Assembly: GCA_964640085.1 (NCBI GenBank)
Contig: CAZXFA010000013.1
Coordinates: forward strand, 5,080 to 69,079
Length of the DNA: 64,000 nucleotides
Source: CAZXFA01 sp964640085
GTDB taxonomy: Bacteria; Actinomycetota; UBA4738; HRBIN12
Direction of reading: 5' to 3'
The notes below the pieces were generated by a model. It saw only the letters and a list, made by a program, of their open reading frames with translations. It was not told where the DNA came from and made no database searches. A program made the translations under genes and the position numbers. This document shows, piece after piece, positions 41,387 through 49,765 of the stretch. Each line of letters begins with the position of its first letter. Position 1 is the first letter of the stretch.

Positions 41387-42898
41387 TCAGGCCGAGAAGA
41401 CCTCCCGTCCCAGGCTCACCGTGAGGATCGGGCGGATCCCGGACAGATCGTCGGCCCCCAGTGGATCGACGTCGTAGACGGCCAGGTCGGCGTGCTTGCC
41501 AGGCTCCAGGTTCCCCTTCTTGTCCTCTTGGCCGGCCAGGCGCGCCGCGCCCATCGCGTACAGACGGAAGGCCTCGTCCCGGAGCAGGCGCTGCGATGGG
41601 TCGTGGTGCTGCTCCAGGGCCACGACCCCGACCAGGGGGTCGATGGTGGTGATCGGTGAGTCCGACCCCGCCCCGACCTCCAGCCCGCGGGCGATCAGCT
41701 CCCGGAACGGGTTCATCGCGGCGGCCCGGTCCGCGCCCAGCCGGTGCTCGTACATGCCCCCGGGGGATCCCCACTCGGCGTCGAAGGTGGGCTGCACGCT
41801 GATCGCGAGCCCGAGGGCCGCGGCCCGTTCCAGCAGGGACCCACCTCCCATCTCGAAGTGCTCGATCCGGTGACGCCGCGCGCGGAAGTGTCGGCGACCG
41901 CGCGAATCCAGGGCCTGGTAGACGCGCTCCCACGTCGTGATCACCCGTTCGATTGCCGCGTCGCCGATGGCGTGGACCCCCACCTGGAGCCCGGCCAGGT
42001 GCGCGTCGTGGAAGAACGCGGCGAGGGCGTCGTCCCCGAAGTAACAGATGCCGGTCCCCGCGGCGTCCCGGTACGGCTCGGAGAGGAACGCAGTGCGGGC
42101 CCCGAGCGACCCATCCACGGGGAGGTCGCCGCCCACCCGGGACAGCCCGAGGTCGATCACCTGGGGCAGGTCCGTGGTGGCCACGTAGGTAACCACGTCC
42201 ACGGGGAGTCGGGAGCGGTGGCGCAGGAGGACCTCCAGGTCACGGAGCCCCCGTTGGTGGACCATCGACATCTCGTGGACCGTGGTGATGCCGTGGGACG
42301 CCGCCAATCCGGCCGCCGACAGCTGCAGCCGCTCGATGTCGCTGTCCGTCAGATGCATCGCGAACCAGCGCTGGAGGGCGGCGTTGGCCTCCTGCGTGAG
42401 GCGTCCGGTCGGCCCACCCGCCGGGTCCCGCTCGACTCCCGGTCGTTCGAGGACGGTTGAGCTCCGGAGGGCGGCCGTGTTGACGAGACAGGCGTGACCG
42501 TCCACCCGGACGATCGCCACGGGGCGGTCGAACGCGCCGTCAAGCTCGGCCAGGGTCGGGAGGGTCGGATCGGGCCAGGCGGACTCGTCGAACCCGTGGA
42601 CGAGGACGGGTCCCTCGCGCTCCGCGACCACCGACCGGACCCGCTCGAGCAGGTCCGACGGCGAGCGCGCGTCGCCCAGGCCCGGTGCCTGATGATGGAC
42701 GCCGGTGCCGGTGAGATGGACGTGCGTGTCGATCATGCCGGGGACGATCGTCGCGCCGGGGAGCTCGACGACGCGATCGGCCTCCGGTGGGTCGCCGACC
42801 CCGACCCGCTGGATGTGACGATCGTCCACCAGGACCCACTCCCCTGTCCCCGGCATCGAGAACGTGTGGACCCGAGAGGCGCGGAACAGGGTGCGCAT
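41387..42898 (-). CDS. YtcJ-like amidohydrolase
   Basis: The 503-residue protein is an amidohydrolase-superfamily TIM barrel of the YtcJ/NfdA type: metal ligands in GMIDTHVHLTG (about 54-64), HGFDESAWPD, GITTVHEMS, the second His region GLQVGVHAIGDAAIERV, HRIEHFEM, and the Asp in VGAGSDSPITTIDPL. The family hydrolyses amide-like bonds in varied substrates; the natural one is unknown. ATG at 42898. It begins 12 bases after the reverse transcriptase stop, so both are probably on one transcript. Confidence 0.92.
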   Translation of the reverse strand: MRTLFRASRVHTFSMPGTGEWVLVDDRHIQRVGVGDPPEADRVVELPGATIVPGMIDTHVHLTGTGVHHQAPGLGDARSPSDLLERVRSVVAEREGPVLVHGFDESAWPDPTLPTLAELDGAFDRPVAIVRVDGHACLVNTAALRSSTVLERPGVERDPAGGPTGRLTQEANAALQRWFAMHLTDSDIERLQLSAAGLAASHGITTVHEMSMVHQRGLRDLEVLLRHRSRLPVDVVTYVATTDLPQVIDLGLSRVGGDLPVDGSLGARTAFLSEPYRDAAGTGICYFGDDALAAFFHDAHLAGLQVGVHAIGDAAIERVITTWERVYQALDSRGRRHFRARRHRIEHFEMGGGSLLERAAALGLAISVQPTFDAEWGSPGGMYEHRLGADRAAAMNPFRELIARGLEVGAGSDSPITTIDPLVGVVALEQHHDPSQRLLRDEAFRLYAMGAARLAGQEDKKGNLEPGKHADLAVYDVDPLGADDLSGIRPILTVSLGREVFSA

Positions 42899-42910
42899 CG
42901 CAGGCGGAGC

Positions 42911-43618
42911 TTAGCCCAGGCGCCGGGTGGCAACCTTCCCCGTCGAGATCGGCAGCGGTCCCACCTGCCCGCCTTGCGCCGCCACCACGTGGGTCTTGTC
43001 GGGATTCAGCGCCAGGCCACGCTCGGCGAGCGCTTCCGACACGGCGGTCAGGACGCCCGTGGCGTCCCCGGGGTCTGCAAGGCCCACCACCGGGTCGTCG
43101 ACCCAGCGCAGGTATGGTAGCCCCCGCGAGGTGAGCGCCCGATCGACCGCCGACAGTACCGCGTTGGCGAGGACCGCCGAGGGCTCGGGCCCGATGGGGA
43201 GCCCCCGGACGCCGAGGGACCCCAGGCGCCGGAGGAACCGGACGACCTCGAGCGCCCCGGCGTGGTGGCAGGCCAGGGCGGCGAGCCCGGCGGCGACCGC
43301 GGACGGGGCGATCGATGGGTAGCAGGCCCGAACGTCGGCGAACAGCAGGCACGGGTGATCGTCGGCGAGAGCAGTCAGGCGGCGCCGGAACCTCGCCCGC
43401 TCGGCGGCGAACGGGCGGAGGCGGAGCACGGGGGGATCCACCGAGGCCACCCGGACCCGATGCGCGGCGACCGTCGGCGCCAGCCCGGCCTCGATCGCGG
43501 GGGCGACCGCGGCCACGACGCGGACGTACCGGGCGGCGAGCGAGGGATGCAGGACCGCGAGGGTGCGAGGACCGATCGGGACGAGCCGGAGCGACGTCCG
43601 GCCGGCGTGAGCCCCCAT
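42911..43618 (-). CDS. Stand-alone reverse transcriptase-domain protein
   Basis: The 235-residue protein has RT palm motifs in order: fingers RTLAVLHPSLAARYVRVV (18-35), motif A LFADVRACYPSI with D95, motif B GLPIGPEPSAVLANAVL (139-155), motif C LRWVDDPVVG with D174-D175, and motif D GLALNPDKTHVV (201-212). The usual Tyr of YxDD is Trp. Motif B resembles the 'GxPxGP..S.xLA' form of non-group-II, often defence-linked RTs rather than a retron or intron enzyme. There is no maturase, X or endonuclease domain. ATG at 43618; an in-frame start farther upstream (43714) lacks conservation. It could act in phage defence or be a domesticated polymerase. Confidence 0.82.
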   Translation of the reverse strand: MGAHAGRTSLRLVPIGPRTLAVLHPSLAARYVRVVAAVAPAIEAGLAPTVAAHRVRVASVDPPVLRLRPFAAERARFRRRLTALADDHPCLLFADVRACYPSIAPSAVAAGLAALACHHAGALEVVRFLRRLGSLGVRGLPIGPEPSAVLANAVLSAVDRALTSRGLPYLRWVDDPVVGLADPGDATGVLTAVSEALAERGLALNPDKTHVVAAQGGQVGPLPISTGKVATRRLG

Positions 43619-43636
43619 CGGCTGTCGAACCCCTCC

Positions 43637-43659
43637 CCCTCCTCCGGCCCGGAGGAGGG
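43637..43659 (-). promoter_or_regulatory. Hairpin in the leader of the reverse transcriptase gene
   Basis: CCCTCCTCCG (43637-43646) pairs perfectly with CGGAGGAGGG (43650-43659) around GCC. On the minus strand this puts GGAGGAGG, a Shine-Dalgarno-like run, in a ten-pair stem 18 bases before the ATG, continuing into GGGGAGGGG. It may block or tune translation. Confidence 0.55.
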
Positions 43660-43753
43660 TGGGCCGCGATGGCGAGAGAGGTTGTACCCCGCAGGCGGCG
43701 CCGCGGGCAATCACCCACCGGGGGGTTCTTGGACTCGGTCGGACGGGGCGACC

Positions 43754-43759
43754 TATGAT
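43754..43759 (+). promoter_or_regulatory. -10 box for the Lrp-type gene (leaderless)
   Basis: TATGAT (five of six) lies six bases before the GTG at 43766, so the transcript should begin at the start codon. No -35 is clear. Confidence 0.5.
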
Positions 43760-43765
43760 GCCCGC

Positions 43766-44209
43766 GTGCTCGACGAGCGCGACCTGGCGATCATCTCGGC
43801 GCTCCAGGAGGACGCCCGGGCGACCTATGCGGAGGTGGGCCGGCGGGTGGGGCTGTCGGCCTCAGCGGTCCACGAGCGGGTCCGGAAGCTGGAGCAGGCG
43901 GGTGCGATCCAGGGGTACCGGGCGGTCGTCGCGCCCGGCGCGCTGGGTCTCGACGTCACGGCGCTCGTGGCCGTCACCCCGCTCGACCCGACCGCGCCCG
44001 ATGATCTCCCCGACAGGCTTCTCGGGTTCTCGGAGGTCGAGGACTGCTACAGCGTCGCGGGGGAAGCCAGCTACATCCTCAAGGTGCGGACCCGGACCAC
44101 CGGACACCTGGAAGGCCTGATCCGCCGACTGCGGGAGAAGGGCGAGGTCCAGACGCGGACCACGGTGGTGCTGTCGACCCCCTTCGAGGGGCGTCCGCTC
44201 ACCCCCTAG
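43766..44209 (+). CDS. Lrp/AsnC-family transcription regulator
   Basis: The 147-residue protein begins MLDERDLAIISALQEDARATY with the AsnC helix-turn-helix VGRRVGLSASAVHERVRKLEQAG, then the RAM effector domain (VTALVAVTPLD, VEDCYSVAGEASYILKVRT, LREKGEVQTRTTVVLS). Such regulators sense amino acids. GTG at 43766 places the start one residue before LDERD as in the family. It is divergent from the reverse transcriptase gene. Confidence 0.92.
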   Translation: MLDERDLAIISALQEDARATYAEVGRRVGLSASAVHERVRKLEQAGAIQGYRAVVAPGALGLDVTALVAVTPLDPTAPDDLPDRLLGFSEVEDCYSVAGEASYILKVRTRTTGHLEGLIRRLREKGEVQTRTTVVLSTPFEGRPLTP

Positions 44210-44414
44210 CGTCCGCCGTCGGCGCCGCGTACCGGGCCAACGCGCCGCGGGAGCGGCGCCACAGCCGCGCGAGCGTCGTTCGGAGGATCGGCCCGGCGGT
44301 CGGGAACCAACCCCTCCGCGGTCGCCACGACCTCGGCTCGCGCGCCCGCGAGCGTCGCCTCGTCGCTCGAGCGCATCATCCCTGCATGGCCTCCCCAACC
44401 CACGGGTCTGGGCG

Positions 44415-44420
44415 TACACT
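44415..44420 (+). promoter_or_regulatory. -10 box for the FtsH-like gene
   Basis: TACACT lies 32 bases before the ATG at 44453; the leader includes AGGAG at about 44441. It is in the 243-base gap after the Lrp gene, in which I see no convincing gene. Confidence 0.35.
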
Positions 44421-44452
44421 GATGGGATTCCCGAACCTCCCAGGAGCCCTCC

Positions 44453-46288
44453 ATGGAACAGTACCGGCGGTACGGGCGTTGGCTGAAGCGGGCCGCGATC
44501 TTCCTGACCCTCTACATCCTCATCGGCTACCTGTTCATCGGGGTGTCGCCGAGCCAGGCGATCCTCCACCCCGGCGACACGCTCGACGAGTACCGCGGCC
44601 TCGTCATCTACCTGATCTTCATCATGTCCTTCGTCGTGCTCCAGTTCGTGGCCCTGTTCTGGTTCCTGGCCCGCGGGAACAGCTACGTGATCTATCCGAA
44701 CGAGTACGACATGAGCTTCGACGACGTTCGGGGGCAGCAGGCTGCGGTGGACTCTACCAAGGAGGTCCTGCGCCTGTTCCAGGGGTTCAAGGACTTCCGG
44801 CAGATGGGCGGCTACCCGCCCCACGGGATCCTGTTCGAGGGCCCGCCCGGGACGGGGAAGACGCTGATGGCCAAGGCGATCGCGGGCGCATCGGGGGTGC
44901 CGTTCCTATACGCGACCGGGTCCGGTTTCGCCAACATGTTCATCGGGATCGGCAACCTCAAGGTCCGGCGCATATTCACGAAGGCCCGCAACATGTCGGA
45001 CAAGTACGGCGGCGCCGTGATCTTCATCGACGAGCTCGACGCGCTCGGTGGCTCGCGCGGCCTGGTATCCGAGCGGTCGGCGCCGCCGGAGGTCTCGGAC
45101 CGCCCCGCGAAGGTCATCATGGGCGGGATGGGCATGGGCGGCGGCATGGGGATCGTGAACGAGCTGCTCGTGCAGATGGACGGCCTCATCGTCCCCCGGG
45201 GGATCTGGCGGCACATCCGGCGGATCGTGTTCCGCGCCAAGCCGAAGGTCCCCTTCTACAACATCCTGATCATCGGGGCGACGAACCGCGCCTCGACGCT
45301 GGACCGGGCGCTCCTGCGTCCGGGGCGCTTCGACCGCAAGATCCACGTCGGGCTGCCCGACGCCGAAGGGCGCGAGGACATCGCCCGGTACTACCTGGCG
45401 AAGGTGCGCCACGAGCCGATCGACCAGCGCAAGCTCGCCCGGATGACCAAGGGCTACTCGCCGGCGATGCTGAAGAACATCGTGAACGAGGCGCTGATCT
45501 TCGCCCACCAGGATGGCCGGGACGCCCTCCGGTGGGACGACCTGTGGCAGGCCAAGCTCACCGAGGAGATTGGCCTCAAGCAGCCGGTCACCTACACCGA
45601 CCGCGAGAAGGTCATGGTCGCCGTGCACGAGGGCGCCCACGCGGTGGCCTCCTACGCGCTCGAGCGCGGTGAGCGGCAGATCCAGGTGATCACGATCCAG
45701 AAGCGCGAGGGTGCGCTGGGTCTGGTCCACGGCCAGGAGGTCGAGGACATGTACCTGAACACCCAGAAGCAGCTCCTCGCGCGGATCCAGGTGTTCCTCG
45801 CCGGCCTGGTCGCCGAGGAGGTGTGGTTCGGCCAGACGACCTCCGGGCCCTCGAGCGACCTCCAGGCGGCCACACAGATCGCGGCCGTGTACGTCGGCGT
45901 GTACGGCATGGGTCGGAGCCTGGTCTCCGCCGCGGCGAGCCAGGATCCGATGGGCGGTGGCGGGAACGTCGTGGGGACGGTGCTGTCGGACCCCGAACGT
46001 CGCAAGGAGCTCGATCAGATCCTGAACGACTGCCGGCGCCGCGTCCGGGCGCTGCTCGTCGAGAAGCGTCACGTCGTCGAGGGCGTCCGAGACGCGCTGC
46101 TCGAGCGCGAGGAGCTCGTGGGCGACGAGATCGAGTTCCTGATGGCGGAGCTCGGCGAGCGAGAGCCGGTCGAGCTGCCAGCCGGCCTGGTGCTCGGCGG
46201 CAACGGGGATCGCGGACCCGACGATGACGGGCACCGTGGCGCGGACGCTGCTCGGAGCCCCGAACCGCCGCCGCGCCCGGACGCCTAG
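44453..46288 (+). CDS. Divergent FtsH-like membrane AAA+ metalloprotease
   Basis: The 611-residue protein has two N-terminal membrane segments (15-30, 51-72), an AAA+ domain with Walker A GPPGTGKT (130-137), Walker B VIFIDE (189-194) and the arginine-finger region ALLRPGRFDR (286-295), and a peptidase domain with zinc motif HEGAH (392-396; FtsH has HEAGH) and a third ligand candidate D469 in SGPSSDLQAATQIA. Two insertions set it apart: about residues 205-232, rich in Gly and Met, and 248-268, basic. The C-terminus is acidic and Pro-rich. It is probably a second FtsH paralogue; the substrate is unknown. Confidence 0.88.
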   Translation: MEQYRRYGRWLKRAAIFLTLYILIGYLFIGVSPSQAILHPGDTLDEYRGLVIYLIFIMSFVVLQFVALFWFLARGNSYVIYPNEYDMSFDDVRGQQAAVDSTKEVLRLFQGFKDFRQMGGYPPHGILFEGPPGTGKTLMAKAIAGASGVPFLYATGSGFANMFIGIGNLKVRRIFTKARNMSDKYGGAVIFIDELDALGGSRGLVSERSAPPEVSDRPAKVIMGGMGMGGGMGIVNELLVQMDGLIVPRGIWRHIRRIVFRAKPKVPFYNILIIGATNRASTLDRALLRPGRFDRKIHVGLPDAEGREDIARYYLAKVRHEPIDQRKLARMTKGYSPAMLKNIVNEALIFAHQDGRDALRWDDLWQAKLTEEIGLKQPVTYTDREKVMVAVHEGAHAVASYALERGERQIQVITIQKREGALGLVHGQEVEDMYLNTQKQLLARIQVFLAGLVAEEVWFGQTTSGPSSDLQAATQIAAVYVGVYGMGRSLVSAAASQDPMGGGGNVVGTVLSDPERRKELDQILNDCRRRVRALLVEKRHVVEGVRDALLEREELVGDEIEFLMAELGEREPVELPAGLVLGGNGDRGPDDDGHRGADAARSPEPPPRPDA

Positions 46289-46315
46289 GCGGAAGGGTTC
46301 GAGCCCGGCGGCGGT

Positions 46316-46321
46316 TATGCT
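46316..46321 (+). promoter_or_regulatory. -10 box for cysS (near-leaderless)
   Basis: TATGCT lies eight bases before the GTG of cysS. No Shine-Dalgarno site is present between them. Confidence 0.45.
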
Positions 46322-46329
46322 TCCGTACC

Positions 46330-47718
46330 GTGCGCCTGTACGACTCCCTGACCCGCGGGCTGAAGGACGTCTCCTCCATCGACGGGGAGACCGTGAGGAT
46401 CTACTCGTGCGGTCCCACGGTCTACCGGTACATCCACATCGGCAACATGCGCTCGTTCATGCTCGGCGATCTGATCCGGCGCGTATTGCGCTTCGAGGGA
46501 TACGACGTCCGCTGGATCATGAACATCACCGACGTCGGCCACATGACGGACGACGTGTCCGACACGGGTCGGGACAAGATGGAGCTCGCCGAGGCCGACG
46601 AGGGCCTCTCGGCGGCTGAGATCGCCGAGAAATACACGCAGGCGTTCCTGGAGGACTCGGACCTGGTCGGGATCGAACGCGCGGACCTGTACCCCCGAGC
46701 CACCCAGCACATCCCCGAGATGATCGCGATCATCGAGAAGCTGGTCGAGCGCGGCCACGCGTACGAGGTCGGTGGCACCGTCTACTACGACGTCACGACG
46801 TTCGCCGGGTACGGGCGCTTGTCCGGGAACACGCTGGACCAGCTCCGGGCCGGCCATCGGCAGGACGTGGCGGTCGATCCCGACAAGCGACACCCGGAGG
46901 ACTTCGCCCTGTGGAAGAAGGCGGGGCCTCATCGGTCGCTGAAGTGGCCGAGTCCGTGGGGCGACGGCTTCCCCGGCTGGCACATCGAGTGCTCGGCGAT
47001 GTCGATGAAGCACCTCGGGGAGCGATTCGACATCCACACCGGGGGCAACGACAACAAGTTCCCGCACCACGAGGACGAGATCGCCCAGTCGGAAGGCGCG
47101 GTCGGCCACCAGGTGGTCTCGATCTGGGTGCACGGCGGGTTCCTCCAGATGAGCGGGCAGAAGATGGCGAAGTCGGCCCGGAACATCTACCGCGTGACGG
47201 ATCTCGGGGCGCAGGGCATCGACCCGCTCGCCTACCGGCTCCTGTGCTTCGGCACCCGCTACCGTAGCGAGATGGACTTCAGCTGGGAGGCGCTCGAGGG
47301 GCAGCACCGACGGTTGGCCGAGCTGCGTCGACGGATGGCGGTGTGGGGCGGGGGTTCGGAGACCGTCTCGGGCCCAGGCAAGGAGCTGGACGCGCGGTTC
47401 CGCGACGCGGTGGGGGAGGATCTCAACCTGCCGCAGGCGATGGTGGTGCTGAACGAGGTGGTGGGCTCGGACCTCCCCCCCGGCGAGCGGTACGCCTTGC
47501 TCGCCTCCTGGGATACGGTGCTCGGTCTCGACCTCGAGCGCGAGGCTCGCACGACGTGGACGCCGACGGAGGAGATGACCGACCTGGTCGCCGAGCGCGA
47601 CGCGGCCCGTGGCGCCCGGGACTTCGCCCGGGCGGACGAGATCCGGGACCGGCTCCAGGATCTCGGCCTCGAGGTGATGGACACGCCCGAGGGGACGAGG
47701 ATCCGCCCCCGGACCTGA
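46330..47718 (+). CDS. cysS: Cysteinyl-tRNA synthetase
   Basis: The 462-residue class I enzyme has the zinc cysteine in YSCGPTVY, the HIGH-type YIHIGNMRSF, WHIECSAM, HHEDEIAQSEGA (zinc ligands and CysS signature), and KMAKS in place of KMSKS. The C-terminal anticodon region ends ADEIRDRLQDLGLEVMDTPEG. The HHE motif and the ending fit CysS better than the mycothiol ligase MshC. Its stop abuts the stop of the convergent pepQ gene. Confidence 0.94.
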   Translation: MRLYDSLTRGLKDVSSIDGETVRIYSCGPTVYRYIHIGNMRSFMLGDLIRRVLRFEGYDVRWIMNITDVGHMTDDVSDTGRDKMELAEADEGLSAAEIAEKYTQAFLEDSDLVGIERADLYPRATQHIPEMIAIIEKLVERGHAYEVGGTVYYDVTTFAGYGRLSGNTLDQLRAGHRQDVAVDPDKRHPEDFALWKKAGPHRSLKWPSPWGDGFPGWHIECSAMSMKHLGERFDIHTGGNDNKFPHHEDEIAQSEGAVGHQVVSIWVHGGFLQMSGQKMAKSARNIYRVTDLGAQGIDPLAYRLLCFGTRYRSEMDFSWEALEGQHRRLAELRRRMAVWGGGSETVSGPGKELDARFRDAVGEDLNLPQAMVVLNEVVGSDLPPGERYALLASWDTVLGLDLEREARTTWTPTEEMTDLVAERDAARGARDFARADEIRDRLQDLGLEVMDTPEGTRIRPRT

Positions 47719-48816
47719 TCAGCCTACGACCATGAGGTCCCGATCCGCCTCGTTCAGCCGCTCCGCGCCGTCGTCGGTCACCACGACCTGGTCCTCGATA
47801 CGCACTCCGAAGCGTCCGGCCACGTAGATCCCGGGTTCGTCGGAGAACGTCATCCCCGGCCGGAGAGGCTCGGCATTGCCTTCCACGATGTACGGAGGCT
47901 CGTGGACCTCCAGCCCGATACCGTGCCCCGTGCGATGGAGGAAGTCATCCGCATGACCCGCCTCGGCGATCACCGAGCGCGCCGCGCGATCGACCTCTTG
48001 CGCGGGCACGCCCGCCCGGACCGCCTCGAAGGCGGCCTGCTGCGCTGCCCGGACGATGCCGTAGACGCGCCGGTGCTCGTCCGTGGGCTCGCCCACGAAG
48101 ACCGTTCGCGCGATGTCCGAGCAGTAGCCGGACCCCATGACCCCGCCGAAGTCCATGACCACGGCGTCCCCGGGCTCGATCCGCCGTTCACCGGCATGGT
48201 GGTGCGGTGAGGCCCCGTTCGGTCCTGACCCGACGGTCGTGAACTCCACGCTGCGGTGACCGCGCTCGCGGAGGAGCCGTTCGAGATCGGCCGCGAGTTC
48301 GAGCTCGCGGCGTCCGGCGAAGGGCAACCCGGTCACCTCCCCGAAAGCGTCGTCCGCGGCATGCGCCGCTTCCCGGAGGGCGCCGATCTCCTCCTCGTCC
48401 TTCACCATCCGCAGGGGCGGGAGGACCCGTCCGGCGGGCTCGCACCGCACCGTTCCCTCCGTCGCCGCTTCGAGGGCGAGCAGGTGCGCGGCCCAGGCCT
48501 GGTCCGAGATCGCGTAGGTCCCCGCATCCAGCCTCCGGGCGGCCGACCGGTACGGGTCCTCGCCGTCGCTCCACGGGACGAGCTCGACGTCGTCGATCCC
48601 GGGCGCCGACGCCGCGGCCGGGCGTTCGAGCGCCGGGACGAGGAGCAGGGCGTCCCGCCCGGGAACGATCCGCAGCAGCGTCAGGCGCTCGAGCGGCGGC
48701 GGCGTGTGTCCCGTGAGGTAGGCCAGGTCGGCACCCGGCGTGACGAGCAGGCCGGCGAGGCCCGCCCCCTCGACCGCCCGCGCCGCGCGGGCCCGACGCT
48801 CCGCGTAGCGGCTCAC
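47719..48816 (-). CDS. pepQ: M24 family Xaa-Pro peptidase
   Basis: The 365-residue protein has a creatinase-like N-domain and an M24 pita-bread domain. Metal ligands are visible in VVMDFGGVMGSGYCSDIART (Asp, Asp), RTGHGIGLEVHEPPYI (His), FSDEPGIYV (Glu) and GVRIEDQVVV (Glu). It cleaves peptides next to proline. The start overlaps the lipid kinase stop by four bases. In M. tuberculosis a similar peptidase, Rv2089c (pepE), lies near helY. Confidence 0.92.
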   Translation of the reverse strand: MSRYAERRARAARAVEGAGLAGLLVTPGADLAYLTGHTPPPLERLTLLRIVPGRDALLLVPALERPAAASAPGIDDVELVPWSDGEDPYRSAARRLDAGTYAISDQAWAAHLLALEAATEGTVRCEPAGRVLPPLRMVKDEEEIGALREAAHAADDAFGEVTGLPFAGRRELELAADLERLLRERGHRSVEFTTVGSGPNGASPHHHAGERRIEPGDAVVMDFGGVMGSGYCSDIARTVFVGEPTDEHRRVYGIVRAAQQAAFEAVRAGVPAQEVDRAARSVIAEAGHADDFLHRTGHGIGLEVHEPPYIVEGNAEPLRPGMTFSDEPGIYVAGRFGVRIEDQVVVTDDGAERLNEADRDLMVVG

Positions 48817-49742
48817 AGCTTCATAAGCAGGGGCTGGGCGAGGATCCGGACCGTCGCCGGGGTGGTACCCAACACCTCGCCGTCGGCCTCGATCGGCAGG
48901 GGTCGATCGGCCTCGATCACGAGCTCGCGCTTGACCCTCAGCTCCTCGATGTGCGCGTGGGGGACGTGCTCACCGCGGTAGATCTTCGGCAGGAGCGTGA
49001 AGGAATCGGACTTCGGGCCCTTGAACACCAGCACGTCCAGGACGGCGTCCCCCGGGTAGGAGCGCGGCGAGATCTTCATCCCGCCCCCGTAGTACTGCGC
49101 GTTGCCCATCACGACCAGGTATGCGGGCCCCTCGTACACCCGCCGGTCCGCCTGGACCCGGACGGTGGCCAGCTTGAACCGCGGCAGGGTCAGCCAGAAG
49201 CCCAGGAAGTACTTGGACTGGCCGAGCCGTGGCGACATGCGCTCGGCGCGAGCGGCGACCGCGGCTCCGAGGCCCGCCTCGGCCACGTTGACGAAGTACC
49301 GGGTGTCCGTCCCGCCGCCCACCGTGGTGTACATGACCCGCCCCACGTCCAGCGGATAGGTGTTGTCCCCGGTCAGGTGGTAGCAGGCCCTCGTCGCGTC
49401 GCCGGGCAGGCCGAACGTGCGGATGAAGTCGCAACCGCTGCCGGCGGCCACCACGCCGAGGACGGCACCTTGGATCAGCGGGCGCCCATCGTCGTCGAGC
49501 ATGCCGTTGACCACCTCGTGCACGGTCCCGTCTCCTCCCACGGCGACGAGGAACCGGGCGCCGCCCTCCAAGGCCTGGCGGGCGAACCGCGTGGCGTCGC
49601 CCCGGCCCTCGGTCCGCAGGAGCCGGTACGGAAGCCCGCGGGCGCGCAACGTGCGCTCGAGCTCGGGGAGCTCTTCCCCCACCCGACGGCGGCCGGCGTG
49701 CGGGTTCACGATCACCGTGAGCTCGCCATAGGGGGTCGACAT
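48813..49742 (-). CDS. Diacylglycerol kinase-family lipid kinase
   Basis: The 309-residue protein has VIVNPHAGRRR, the catalytic GGDGTVHEVVNGML, and AAGSGCDFIRTFG (usually GTGNDFAR), followed by the C-terminal beta sandwich with ADGEVLGTTPATVRI. The family phosphorylates diacylglycerol or related lipids with ATP. The usual GTGND is altered to GSGCD. It lies between helY and pepQ on one strand. Confidence 0.9.
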   Translation of the reverse strand: MSTPYGELTVIVNPHAGRRRVGEELPELERTLRARGLPYRLLRTEGRGDATRFARQALEGGARFLVAVGGDGTVHEVVNGMLDDDGRPLIQGAVLGVVAAGSGCDFIRTFGLPGDATRACYHLTGDNTYPLDVGRVMYTTVGGGTDTRYFVNVAEAGLGAAVAARAERMSPRLGQSKYFLGFWLTLPRFKLATVRVQADRRVYEGPAYLVVMGNAQYYGGGMKISPRSYPGDAVLDVLVFKGPKSDSFTLLPKIYRGEHVPHAHIEELRVKRELVIEADRPLPIEADGEVLGTTPATVRILAQPLLMKL

Positions 49743-49765
49743 CGCGGGGGAATCCTATCGGTCGC

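Noticed and set aside
42911..43765. Retron or diversity-generating retroelement around the RT
   Set aside because: I find no msr/msd-like repeat structure and no template/variable repeat pair near the RT, and no accessory Avd-like gene.
44206..44379. Minus-strand open frame of about 56 codons (MRSSDEATLAGA...) between the Lrp and FtsH-like genes
   Set aside because: No Shine-Dalgarno site, composition like random high-GC DNA, and an alternative frame looks equally plausible at its end. Not enough support for a gene.
46330..47718. MshC (mycothiol ligase) instead of CysS
   Set aside because: The HHEDEIAQSEGA motif, YIHIGNMRSF and the C-terminal tRNA-binding region fit CysS better; length is longer than MshC.
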